Source: CAWHOW01 sp050013795 (GTDB taxonomy: Bacteria > Bacteroidota > Bacteroidia > Bacteroidales > CG2-30-32-10). From it: DNA of 9,022 bases. Of the stretch, positions 1-6,686 are shown piece after piece; position 1 is the first letter of the stretch, and every line of letters begins with the position of its first letter. Where the stretch lies: the NCBI GenBank assembly GCA_050013795.1, contig JBEKEO010000122.1, positions 1 to 9,022 of the forward strand. Direction: 5' to 3'. A program made the position numbers and the translations under genes. The notes under the pieces were generated by a model. The model saw nothing but the letters and a program-made list of their open reading frames with translations. It was not told the origin of the DNA and did no database searches.

Positions 1-1
1 G

Positions 2-340
2 AATAAAAATATTTTTTTAATTGAACCATTAGATTATCTTCCGTTTGTATGTTTGATGAGTAAATCCTATTTATTACTGACTGATAGTGGGGGCATACAG
101 GAAGAAGCCCCTGGTTTTGGAAAACCTGTTATAGTAATGCGTGATACAACAGAACGACCAGAAGCTGTGGAAGAAGGAACAGCAATATTAGTAGGTTCAG
201 AAATGAACAATATTGAAGATGTAGTTTCAAGATTATTGGATGATAAAAAGGTTTATCTTTCCATGGCTCACGCTGAAAATCCTTATGGTGATGGTTGTGC
301 TTCAAAAAGAATCGTTGATTACTTTATTAATCACAAATAA
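2..340 (+). CDS. wecB: UDP-N-acetylglucosamine 2-epimerase (non-hydrolysing), C-terminal part, cut by window edge
   Basis: The frame is open from base 2 and gives 112 residues before the stop, roughly the last third of a protein that is usually about 370 residues. It begins with the family's IEPLDYLPFV stretch, followed by LLTDSGGIQEEAP and VMRDTTERPEA, which are hallmark sequences of the GT-B-fold 2-epimerases (WecB/MnaA). These enzymes interconvert UDP-GlcNAc and UDP-ManNAc in the cytoplasm, supplying ManNAc-type sugars to surface polysaccharides. The N-terminal half, with the other active-site residues, lies outside the window, so the start is unknown. A TTG and an ATG at 53-58 are internal codons, not starts, because homology continues upstream of them. 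The next gene starts 2 bp after the stop, so the two are almost certainly co-transcribed. A hydrolysing or diNAcBac-type relative cannot be fully excluded from this fragment. Confidence 0.93.
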   Translation, partial: NKNIFLIEPLDYLPFVCLMSKSYLLLTDSGGIQEEAPGFGKPVIVMRDTTERPEAVEEGTAILVGSEMNNIEDVVSRLLDDKKVYLSMAHAENPYGDGCASKRIVDYFINHK

Positions 341-342
341 CC

Positions 343-1089
343 ATGATTCCGAAAGTCATACATTATTGCTGGTTTGGCAAAAGTGCAATGCCCCAATTGG
401 CTCTTAAATGCATAGAATCATGGAGAAATTACCTGCCTGATTATAAATTAAAACTTTGGAATGAAGATATCTTTGATATTAATTCTGTACCTTATGTGAA
501 AGAAGCTTATGGGGCACAAAAATATGCCTTTGTAACAGATTACGTACGGTTGTTTGCTTTGTTCAGAGAAGGTGGGATATACATGGATACCGATGTGGAA
601 GTATTAAAATCATTGAATGAATTATTATATTTGCCTGCATTTTCGGGTTATGAAAGCAATAAGTATTCTTCATTTCCAACTGGAATTATGGCGAGTGAAA
701 AAGGAGGTATTTGGGTAACGGAACAATTAGCTTATTATGATGGAGTTCATTTTTTGAAGCCCGACGGTACTTATGATATGACTACTAATACTCAAACTAT
801 TTCACGGATAATGAATGAGAATGGATTTGAGTTAAATGGTAAATATCAAGTTTATAAAAAAAACATGCATGCGTTTCCGAAAGATTATTTTTGTCCGAAA
901 ACCAGTACGGGAGTTCTAAAATTGACTAAAAATACTTATTGTATTCATCATTTTACTGGTTCCTGGAATAACCCACCCAATACTATGGGAAAAATAAAAA
1001 ACTTTATTATTAGAAGAATATTAGGGCTGAAATTTGCGGATTATTTAATCAGATTGAAATGGAGAATGTTTACTAAAGATAAATTATGA
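343..1089 (+). CDS. GT32-like glycosyltransferase (DxD sugar-binding domain), cytoplasmic
   Basis: The 248-residue protein opens with IPKVIHYCWFG (residues 2-12), the typical start of the Gly_transf_sug/OCH1-like (GT32, GT-A fold) bacterial capsule and LPS transferases. The segment FVTDYVRLFALFREGGIYMD leads to the metal- and nucleotide-sugar-binding DxD motif at D82-T83-D84. The C-terminal HHFTGSW (202-208) is also characteristic. Length matches the family's usual 230-270 residues and no membrane segment is visible, so it probably works on a lipid-linked acceptor at the inner face of the membrane. The donor and acceptor sugars cannot be read from the sequence. The ATG lies 2 bp after the wecB stop, so an operon is likely; no strong ribosome-binding site is visible, as is common in Bacteroidota. 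Confidence 0.9.
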   Translation: MIPKVIHYCWFGKSAMPQLALKCIESWRNYLPDYKLKLWNEDIFDINSVPYVKEAYGAQKYAFVTDYVRLFALFREGGIYMDTDVEVLKSLNELLYLPAFSGYESNKYSSFPTGIMASEKGGIWVTEQLAYYDGVHFLKPDGTYDMTTNTQTISRIMNENGFELNGKYQVYKKNMHAFPKDYFCPKTSTGVLKLTKNTYCIHHFTGSWNNPPNTMGKIKNFIIRRILGLKFADYLIRLKWRMFTKDKL

Positions 1090-1117
1090 ACAAATAACAT
1101 GTGTTAGAGCAATAAGC

Positions 1118-1149
1118 AGTTCAACAATTCAATAGTTAAACAATTCAAT
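1118..1149. repeat. 16-bp tandem repeat, two copies, directly before a GTG start
   Basis: The copies agttcaacaattcaat (1118-1133) and agttaaacaattcaat (1134-1149) differ at one base and lie head to tail. The second ends exactly one base before the GTG start of the membrane glycosyltransferase. An 8-bp word, atgtgtta, also occurs on both sides of the pair (1099-1106 and 1148-1155). The repeat fills most of the 60-bp spacer. CAATTCAA-type strings are, from memory, common spacer sequence in Bacteroidota genomes; a function is not known to me. Confidence 0.75.
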
Positions 1150-2556
1150 GTGTTAACCTATCTCCCTAAATATTTTACTTCAATAGCAATAGCTCTTTAT
1201 TTTATTTTATTAGTTGGTTGTTCGGTTGTTTTTATGCATCCATTACCTATAATATGGATATTTTTGGGAATAATTGAGGTTGTTTGTTTTTTTTATTTTA
1301 CCAATATTCTTTCAAAAAATTGGTCTGATATTTCTAACAAACTTTTTACCAAAAAGCTAATACAAACGGCATTATTAATAAGAATCATTTATGTTGTTAT
1401 AATTTACTTCTTTTATTTATACATGACGGGGCAACCATTTGAATTTGATGCAGCAGATTCCATGGGTTACCATGAGGAAGCTATATTAAGATTATCAGCA
1501 TTAAATAATGGTGATTATTTTAATGCTTTAACACCAATGTTAAAAAACGGTTGGTCTGATACAGGATACCCTGTTTATCTAACAATAATGTATAAAATAT
1601 TTGGAGTTAATATTTTATTGCTCCGTATTATTAAAGCAATTATCAGCGCATATACATGTTTATTAATTTACAAGTTAGCAAAACGTAATTTCGGAGAACC
1701 GGCAGGGCGGCTGGCAGGCATTATTTCAATGCTTTTTCCTAATTTAATTTATTATTGTGGATTGCATGTAAAAGAAACTGAAATGGTTTTTTTAACTGTC
1801 TTAGTTATTGAACGTTTTGATTATTTTATGAGAACAAATAAATTAAACTCTATTAATATTTTATATGTTTTAATTATAATGTTTTTATTATTTACACTAA
1901 GAACTGTTTTAGCTGTAACAATATTTCTGGCATTTATTTCTTATATATTTCTTTCCGGTCAAAAAACAAATAATTTATCCCGGGTTTTATTTGTTACCGG
2001 TACAATTATTTATTCTTACTTTTTTATTGGAGGTAATATAGAAAAGGAAATTTCTTTTTTGTGGAAAGATAAAGATAGTAATCAGATAACTAGCATGCAA
2101 TGGCGTACAGATGCCAAAGGAGGAAATAAATTAGCAAAGTATGGATCTGCAAAAATATTTGCTCCGGCAATGATATCAGCGCCATTTCCTACTTTGGTTA
2201 ATGTAGACGGGCAGGATAATCAAATGTTATTAAATGGAGGATATTTTACCAAGAATATTTTTTCTTTTTTTGTTTATATTTCACTGATTGTTATCTGGCA
2301 ATTAAAAAAAATAAAGCAAAATATATTGATATTATCTTTTTTATTTGGGTATTTAGCCGTACTGGCATTAAGCGGATTTGCTATTTCAGAACGGTTTCAT
2401 TTACCTGCCGTTCCTTTTTTAATTATTTTGGCAGCTTACGGAATAACTCAGACAAATCAAAAAAACAAGAGATATTATATTCCTTTTTTAGCACTAATGG
2501 CCCTTTTGATTATTGGATGGAACTGGTTTAAACTGGCAGGAAGAGGAATGTATTAG
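1150..2556 (+). CDS. Polytopic membrane glycosyltransferase, GT39/PMT_2-like (GT-C fold)
   Basis: This 468-residue protein is strongly hydrophobic, with about ten predicted membrane segments (for example residues 12-28, 33-54, 74-92, 148-175, 185-203, 236-270, 277-294, 372-385, 393-410, 416-432 and 446-461). After the third segment, the loop FDAADSMGYHEEA (99-111) carries acidic residues (D100, D103) in the place where GT-C enzymes keep their catalytic or metal-binding acid. It is followed by a DTGYPVYLTIMYKIFG stretch typical of PMT_2/ArnT-like proteins. Such enzymes transfer sugars from polyprenyl-phosphate donors on the outer face of the inner membrane. The start is the GTG at 1150: the overlapping ATG at 1148 runs straight into a stop, and the frame is closed upstream at 1105. 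It is preceded by a tandem repeat and ends where a methyltransferase remnant begins. An O-antigen polymerase-like role is less likely. Confidence 0.75.
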   Translation: MLTYLPKYFTSIAIALYFILLVGCSVVFMHPLPIIWIFLGIIEVVCFFYFTNILSKNWSDISNKLFTKKLIQTALLIRIIYVVIIYFFYLYMTGQPFEFDAADSMGYHEEAILRLSALNNGDYFNALTPMLKNGWSDTGYPVYLTIMYKIFGVNILLLRIIKAIISAYTCLLIYKLAKRNFGEPAGRLAGIISMLFPNLIYYCGLHVKETEMVFLTVLVIERFDYFMRTNKLNSINILYVLIIMFLLFTLRTVLAVTIFLAFISYIFLSGQKTNNLSRVLFVTGTIIYSYFFIGGNIEKEISFLWKDKDSNQITSMQWRTDAKGGNKLAKYGSAKIFAPAMISAPFPTLVNVDGQDNQMLLNGGYFTKNIFSFFVYISLIVIWQLKKIKQNILILSFLFGYLAVLALSGFAISERFHLPAVPFLIILAAYGITQTNQKNKRYYIPFLALMALLIIGWNWFKLAGRGMY

Positions 2557-2977
2557 GGAGGATATATTTGTACTGATATATTTGAAAAGTATTGGCCAGA
2601 TAATATTGACACCCAAATATTTTATACGTTTATTTACAAAGCGAATGAATCCTGATAAATTATATAAATTGACTGTGAAATATATAAACTTTATGTGGCC
2701 AATCGCATTATTAATCATAAAAATACCTAAAATTGGAAAAATGATAAATTGGCAATTAATGATTGCAGATTATTCCCAGAGATTAAAAAATGCTGATAAA
2801 AAGTTATTAAAAGAATGGGCGATATTGGACACTTATGATATGGTATCTCCCGCATATGATTTTCCTGCAACATTGAAAAATTTTTAAAAATGGCATATTG
2901 AAGAAGGCTTGGTTAACATTAATGTGCATTATGGATATAATGGTATTGAAGGCAGGGCTTTAAAAAACAAGGAATAA
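2557..2977 (+). pseudogene. Remnant of a class I SAM-dependent methyltransferase (C-terminal part, in-frame stop)
   Basis: One frame encodes, from about 2559, EDIFVLIYLKS, then KIPKIGK, WAILDTYDMVSPAYDFPATL and, after a TAA at 2885-2887, KWHIEEGLVNINVHYGYNGI up to a final TAA at 2975-2977. The LLDTxDMxSPxYDxPxTL and HYGYNGIEGR sequences are, from memory, the C-terminal signature of polysaccharide-locus methyltransferases. Both halves lie in the same frame, so a single nonsense codon (where a Lys or similar is expected) splits the gene. The N-terminal Rossmann domain with the SAM-binding glycine motif is missing altogether; the upstream DNA belongs to the membrane glycosyltransferase. The final stop lies 3 bp before the asnB ATG, the spacing of a former operon member. 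A start at 2513 inside the upstream gene would give a 124-residue product without a SAM site, which I judge non-functional. Confidence 0.72.
2561..2584. repeat. 10-bp direct repeat at the left edge of the methyltransferase remnant
   Basis: The word gatatatttg occurs at 2561-2570 and again at 2575-2584, separated by tact. It starts 4 bases after the stop of the membrane glycosyltransferase, where similarity to the methyltransferase begins. Each copy contains TATATTTG, which fits the Bacteroidota -7 consensus TAnnTTTG, but no well-placed TTTG is seen about 20 bases upstream. It may be chance in A+T-rich DNA or a scar of the event that removed the 5' part of the gene. Confidence 0.5.
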
Positions 2978-2980
2978 TAT

Positions 2981-4834
2981 ATGTGCGGAATTACCGGAAT
3001 TTTTCATTTTGATAAAGAAAGAGTAGTTGATAATACCCTGTTAAAAAAAATGACAGATATTATTAAACATCGCGGACCTGATGGTGAGGGATTTTTTATC
3101 AAAAACAATATTGGATTAGGTCATAGACGATTATCCATAATTGATTTACAGACCGGTGATCAACCCATGTTTAATAATGATAAAAGTATTGCCTTAGTGT
3201 TAAATGGTGAAATTTATAACTATATTGAATTAAAAGAAGAACTTAAAAAAAAAGGTCATGTTTTTAAAACGACTTCAGATACTGAGGTGGTTATTGAGTC
3301 ATATAAAGAATGGGGCATTGATTGCCAGAAAAAGTTTAATGGAATGTGGGCATTTGCATTATGGGATGAAAACAAGCAACAATTATTATTATCCAGAGAC
3401 AGAATAGGTGAGAAACCTTTGAATTACTCTGTTTTTAATAATACACTTGTTTTTTCTTCAGAAATAAAATCACTGTTTGAATATGGAGTGCCTAAAACAA
3501 TTCGCCCTGAATTAATGGAAATTTATATGGTTTTAACAAATATTCCTTTGCCCTTTACTTTTTATAAAAATATATTTAAGCTCAGACCTGGATATTTCAT
3601 CATTGCTAATTCCATGGGTATCAAAGAAATTAAATATTGGGACTTACCTGCAATTGATGAAGAAAATATGCTTGCGGACAAATCTAAAATTTATGAAGAA
3701 TTCGCAAATCTTTTTGAAGATTCAGTAAAAATCAGAATGAGAAGCGATGTACCTTTTGGTGCTTTTTTAAGTGGCGGATTAGATTCATCGAGCATAGTGG
3801 CATTAATGTCAAAAATTTCAAGCCACCCGATAGAAACTTTTACTATAGGATTTCCTGAAAAAGCATTTGACGAATCTGCTTTAGCATTAGAAGTTGCAAA
3901 AAAGTTTAGAACTAACCATCATTCCGGAACAGTGAATCCTACAAGTGTTACAGAAGCATTAGAAAAGGCAACTTTTCATTTTGACGAACCTTTTGGCGAT
4001 AGCTCTGCTATTCCTACATGGCAGGTATCACATTTTGCCGTTGATAATGTTAAAATGGTTTTAACTGGTGATGGCGGTGATGAGGTACTTTCGGGGTATA
4101 ATTCTTATGCTGGAAATAAATTCAGTGAAAAATATTCCAAGATGCCAAAGTTTTTGCAAACATTATTACCTAAAACAGTAAAATTTATAGCTAAAAGCTT
4201 CAATGGCGGACTGCGATATAAATTAAACAGAGTGGAAAGCGTTTTTAAAACAGCTAGTTTGCATTTTAATGAAAGAATTGCGAATAAAATATGTTATACC
4301 CCTTTAGAATTAATTAAAAGTCTTACTGCTAATATTCATGATAAAATTAATTTTGAAGATTATTTTCGGGACTTGGTAAATCATATCCCCTATAATGATG
4401 ATTTTTACAAACTCATGTATTTGAATTTTAAATATGATCTTCCGAATGATTATCTTGTAAAAGTTGACAGAATGAGTATGGCAAATTCATTAGAAACACG
4501 AGCCCCTTTTTTAGATTTCCGGATGATTGAATTTATGGCAATGGTTGATAAAAATGTTAAGTTGCAAGGGTGGGAGCGAAAAAGTGTTTTAAGGAAAACA
4601 ATAGGGAAGCAATTGCCAAAGAATTTGCTTAAAACACCTAAAAGAGGATTTGGGGTTCCTTTGCGCGAATGGTTTAAGGATGATAATACTTTGCAGCTTT
4701 TAGAGTTAAAAAAAATTAAATCCATTTGTGATGAAAACATTGTCAATCAAATAATCAAAGATAATGTAAAAGGTGTTAGAGATAATGGCAACTTTATTTG
4801 GACGTTAATGATGGCAAATGAGTTTATAAAATAA
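2981..4834 (+). CDS. asnB: Asparagine synthetase-type glutamine amidotransferase (AsnB family)
   Basis: The 617-residue protein starts MCGITGIF, so after Met removal Cys2 is the N-terminal nucleophile of a class II glutaminase. HRGPDGEG (30-37), GHRRLSIIDL and NGEIYNY complete that domain. The C-terminal synthetase domain has the ATP-pyrophosphatase loop SGGLDSS (264-270) and TGDGGDE (362-368), both intact. Length is normal for AsnB proteins of glycan loci. The known reaction is ATP- and glutamine-dependent amidation of a carboxylate, passing through an acyl-adenylate. In polysaccharide clusters relatives such as WbpS are thought to amidate uronic acids, and I infer that role here rather than asparagine supply. 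The ATG lies 3 bp after the end of a broken methyltransferase, and 9 bp after the stop comes a broken epimerase stub, so its original pathway partners may be lost. Sequence alone cannot separate a sugar substrate from aspartate. Confidence 0.93.
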   Translation: MCGITGIFHFDKERVVDNTLLKKMTDIIKHRGPDGEGFFIKNNIGLGHRRLSIIDLQTGDQPMFNNDKSIALVLNGEIYNYIELKEELKKKGHVFKTTSDTEVVIESYKEWGIDCQKKFNGMWAFALWDENKQQLLLSRDRIGEKPLNYSVFNNTLVFSSEIKSLFEYGVPKTIRPELMEIYMVLTNIPLPFTFYKNIFKLRPGYFIIANSMGIKEIKYWDLPAIDEENMLADKSKIYEEFANLFEDSVKIRMRSDVPFGAFLSGGLDSSSIVALMSKISSHPIETFTIGFPEKAFDESALALEVAKKFRTNHHSGTVNPTSVTEALEKATFHFDEPFGDSSAIPTWQVSHFAVDNVKMVLTGDGGDEVLSGYNSYAGNKFSEKYSKMPKFLQTLLPKTVKFIAKSFNGGLRYKLNRVESVFKTASLHFNERIANKICYTPLELIKSLTANIHDKINFEDYFRDLVNHIPYNDDFYKLMYLNFKYDLPNDYLVKVDRMSMANSLETRAPFLDFRMIEFMAMVDKNVKLQGWERKSVLRKTIGKQLPKNLLKTPKRGFGVPLREWFKDDNTLQLLELKKIKSICDENIVNQIIKDNVKGVRDNGNFIWTLMMANEFIK

Positions 4835-4843
4835 ATACTAATT

Positions 4844-4963
4844 ATGGCGCAATTTTTAGTAACCGTAGGTATTGCCAGTTTTATCGGTTTAAATATAGTA
4901 AAACGACTTTGTGAGGAGAGGCATGATGTAAGTGTTTTGGATAACTTTTCAATAGGAAACTAA
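4844..4963 (+). pseudogene. N-terminal stub of an NAD-dependent sugar epimerase/dehydratase (SDR family)
   Basis: A 39-codon frame begins MAQFLVTVGIASFIGLNIVK and ends VLDNFSIGN before TAA. It matches the start of GalE/WbpP-type extended SDR enzymes, whose pattern is xxxLVTGGAGFIGSNIVxxL followed by the VLDNFSTG strand that binds the adenosine ribose through its Asp. The remaining 270 or so residues, including the YxxxK catalytic site, are absent. The glycine-rich GxxGxxG loop is damaged: the first Gly is Val, Gly-Ala-Gly is replaced by Gly-Ile-Ala-Ser, and one codon appears to be inserted. The stub cannot bind NAD normally. It starts 9 bp after asnB, the spacing of an operon gene, and ends just before a tandem-repeat spacer. 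The alternative, a genuine 39-residue small protein, is unlikely given the match along its whole length. Confidence 0.72.
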
Positions 4964-4967
4964 ATTG

Positions 4968-4993
4968 GGTTTCAAGGTTTCAATAGATTTCAA
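4968..4993. repeat. 8-bp tandem repeat ggtttcaa, two exact copies and one degenerate
   Basis: Exact copies lie at 4968-4975 and 4976-4983, followed by tagatttcaa (4984-4993), a degenerate third unit. It follows the epimerase stub directly and fills the spacer before the GT4 gene. It shares the word ttcaatag with the tandem repeat at 1118-1149 (1128-1135 and 4979-4986). Rows of GTTTCAAG are, from memory, frequent in intergenic DNA of Bacteroidota assemblies. Confidence 0.65.
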
Positions 4994-5032
4994 AAACGGA
5001 TTAAAAAAATTAATCGAATTACTTTAAAATAA

Positions 5033-5965
5033 ATGAAAGTCCTGTTCATTTCAAGCGGGAATGCTAAAGAAGGAATTAGTTCGATCATTAAAAATCAGGG
5101 CGAATCTCTTATTTGCAGGGAAATTCAGGTTGACTTTTTTACAATAAGAGGTAAGGGTTTATGGTCATATATCCGCCATATATTTATCCTGCAAAAATTT
5201 CTAAAATCAAATACTTTTGATATTATTCATGCTCATTACTCGCTTTCGGCTTATGTAGCGACATTTGCTGGTGCAAGGCCTTTGATAGTATCACTGATGG
5301 GCAGTGACGTTAAATCAAATAAACGAAACAGGTATATCATTAAATTTTTTAATCATTTTTTCTGGAAAGCATGTATAGTGAAATCTCAGGATATGAAAAA
5401 GTCCGTTAAGATTTCCAATATTGTAGTATTACCTAATGGAGTGAACATAAAGAAGTTTTATCCTGTAAATAAAATGGAAGCTCGCCAAAAGCTCGGATGG
5501 TCTTTAGAAGATAGGATTGTTTTGTTTGCTGCTGATGTTTCCCGTCCAGAAAAAAATTTTAAACTATGCCTACAAGCTATTGGTATTTTAGGTTTTACGT
5601 GTGTATTAAAAACACTTTGTGAAGTTGATAATGAAAAAATGGTATATTGGTATAATGCATCAGATATAATATTATTAACGAGTTTACATGAAGGTTCGCC
5701 TAATGTTATTAAAGAAGCTATGGCCTGCAATCGCCCGATAGTTGCAACAAATGTGGGAGATATTGAATGGCTGATTGGAAATATCAGTGGTTGTTATATT
5801 ATATCATTTGCTCCGCAAGATGTTGCAGAAAAAATAAAACTTGCTATTGAGTTCGGCAAAAATAAAGGCAGTACAAAAGGCAGAGAACGAATAATTGAAT
5901 TGGGCCTGGATTCAGAAACAGTTGCTAAAAAAATTATTGAAGTATATAAAACCGTTTTGGTATAA
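5033..5965 (+). CDS. GT4-family glycosyltransferase (GT-B fold, retaining)
   Basis: The 310-residue protein has the usual two-domain plan. The N-terminal acceptor domain holds MKVLFISSG, FDIIHAHYSLSAYVA and SLMGSDVKSN. The C-terminal donor domain begins after VVLPNGVNIKKFYP, with FAADVSRPEKNFKL and then the EX7E motif E220-GSPNVIK-E228 followed by AMACNRPIVATNVGD, the nucleotide-sugar-binding hallmark of GT4. It probably adds a sugar to a lipid-linked glycan at the inner membrane; donor and acceptor are unknown. At 310 residues it is short for the family (usually 340-390); a compact stretch between residues 180 and 205 and short linkers explain part of this, with no visible frameshift. The ATG at 5033 is preceded by a 69-bp spacer containing the tandem repeat and an epimerase stub, and the next gene starts 12 bp after the stop. 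Confidence 0.92.
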   Translation: MKVLFISSGNAKEGISSIIKNQGESLICREIQVDFFTIRGKGLWSYIRHIFILQKFLKSNTFDIIHAHYSLSAYVATFAGARPLIVSLMGSDVKSNKRNRYIIKFFNHFFWKACIVKSQDMKKSVKISNIVVLPNGVNIKKFYPVNKMEARQKLGWSLEDRIVLFAADVSRPEKNFKLCLQAIGILGFTCVLKTLCEVDNEKMVYWYNASDIILLTSLHEGSPNVIKEAMACNRPIVATNVGDIEWLIGNISGCYIISFAPQDVAEKIKLAIEFGKNKGSTKGRERIIELGLDSETVAKKIIEVYKTVLV

Positions 5966-5977
5966 ATTCAAAAAAAC

Positions 5978-6649
5978 ATGAAGAGTTTGTGGGATATAAA
6001 AAACCCGGAAGGATATTATAACCGCGCCGGTTTTTATAAAACAAAAACCGAGTATAAATTTATTAAAGATCATATACCTGAAGGTCATAATTTAAAGATA
6101 ATAGATTTGGGTGGAGGTAGTGGAAGATTTGCGATTTTATTATCAAAAGAGGGTCATGAAGTAACAGTAGTAGATAAATCTGAAGAAGCGATTTCACTTA
6201 TTAAAGAAAGAGGACATAAAAAGGCATTTTGTTCAGATGTATTTACTTTTCAAAGTGTAATAAAATACGATATGGCTATTGCTATTGAAGTAGTTGACTA
6301 TTTTGATGATTTTGTTTCATTTTTAAATAAAGTCAAATCTTTTACTAATAATCAAAGTTTATTTATTTTTAGTGTTCACAATAAAGATAGTTGGCGATTT
6401 AAAATTAGAAATTGGAGAAGAAAAAAAACCAAATACAATAATCTTTTTTTTAAGGATTATTTAAAGGATATTTCAGATTCCGGTTTTGAAATAATAGACA
6501 TAAAAGGATTTAATTGGATGCCATTTAGAGTAAATTCCAATAATATATTGATTCCTTTATTCTCAAAACTTGAATCAATTTTAAGATTAAATAAATGGTT
6601 ATATCAAAGCCCCTGGCTACTTTTTGCATGTAAAAAAATAAATAAATAA
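5978..6649 (+). CDS. Class I SAM-dependent methyltransferase
   Basis: The 223-residue protein carries motif I, IIDLGGGSGRF (D43 to G49), and an acidic residue at the end of the second strand, VTVVDKS (D66), which together bind SAM. The later strands AIAIEVVDYF and LFIFSVHN complete the Rossmann-like core. Size fits the Methyltransf_11/25 group found in polysaccharide loci, where such enzymes usually O- or N-methylate a sugar or cap a growing chain; the real acceptor is unknown. The C-terminal part (about 140-223) is rich in Lys, Asn and Trp and not diagnostic. The ATG lies 12 bp after the GT4 stop, which suggests co-transcription. It is not a functional copy of the broken methyltransferase upstream: the C-terminal sequences differ clearly, so the two probably had different targets. 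Confidence 0.88.
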   Translation: MKSLWDIKNPEGYYNRAGFYKTKTEYKFIKDHIPEGHNLKIIDLGGGSGRFAILLSKEGHEVTVVDKSEEAISLIKERGHKKAFCSDVFTFQSVIKYDMAIAIEVVDYFDDFVSFLNKVKSFTNNQSLFIFSVHNKDSWRFKIRNWRRKKTKYNNLFFKDYLKDISDSGFEIIDIKGFNWMPFRVNSNNILIPLFSKLESILRLNKWLYQSPWLLFACKKINK

Positions 6650-6686
6650 ATCCATTTCTTAATTAAAATTACAAAACACCTTAATT

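Noticed and set aside
2494..2718. 74-codon open frame on the - strand at the membrane gene/remnant junction.
   Set aside because: It is opposite sequence that matches a methyltransferase in the + frame; no family resemblance of its own.
4450..4746. 98-codon open frame on the - strand within asnB.
   Set aside because: It is a shadow of the strongly conserved asnB coding sequence.
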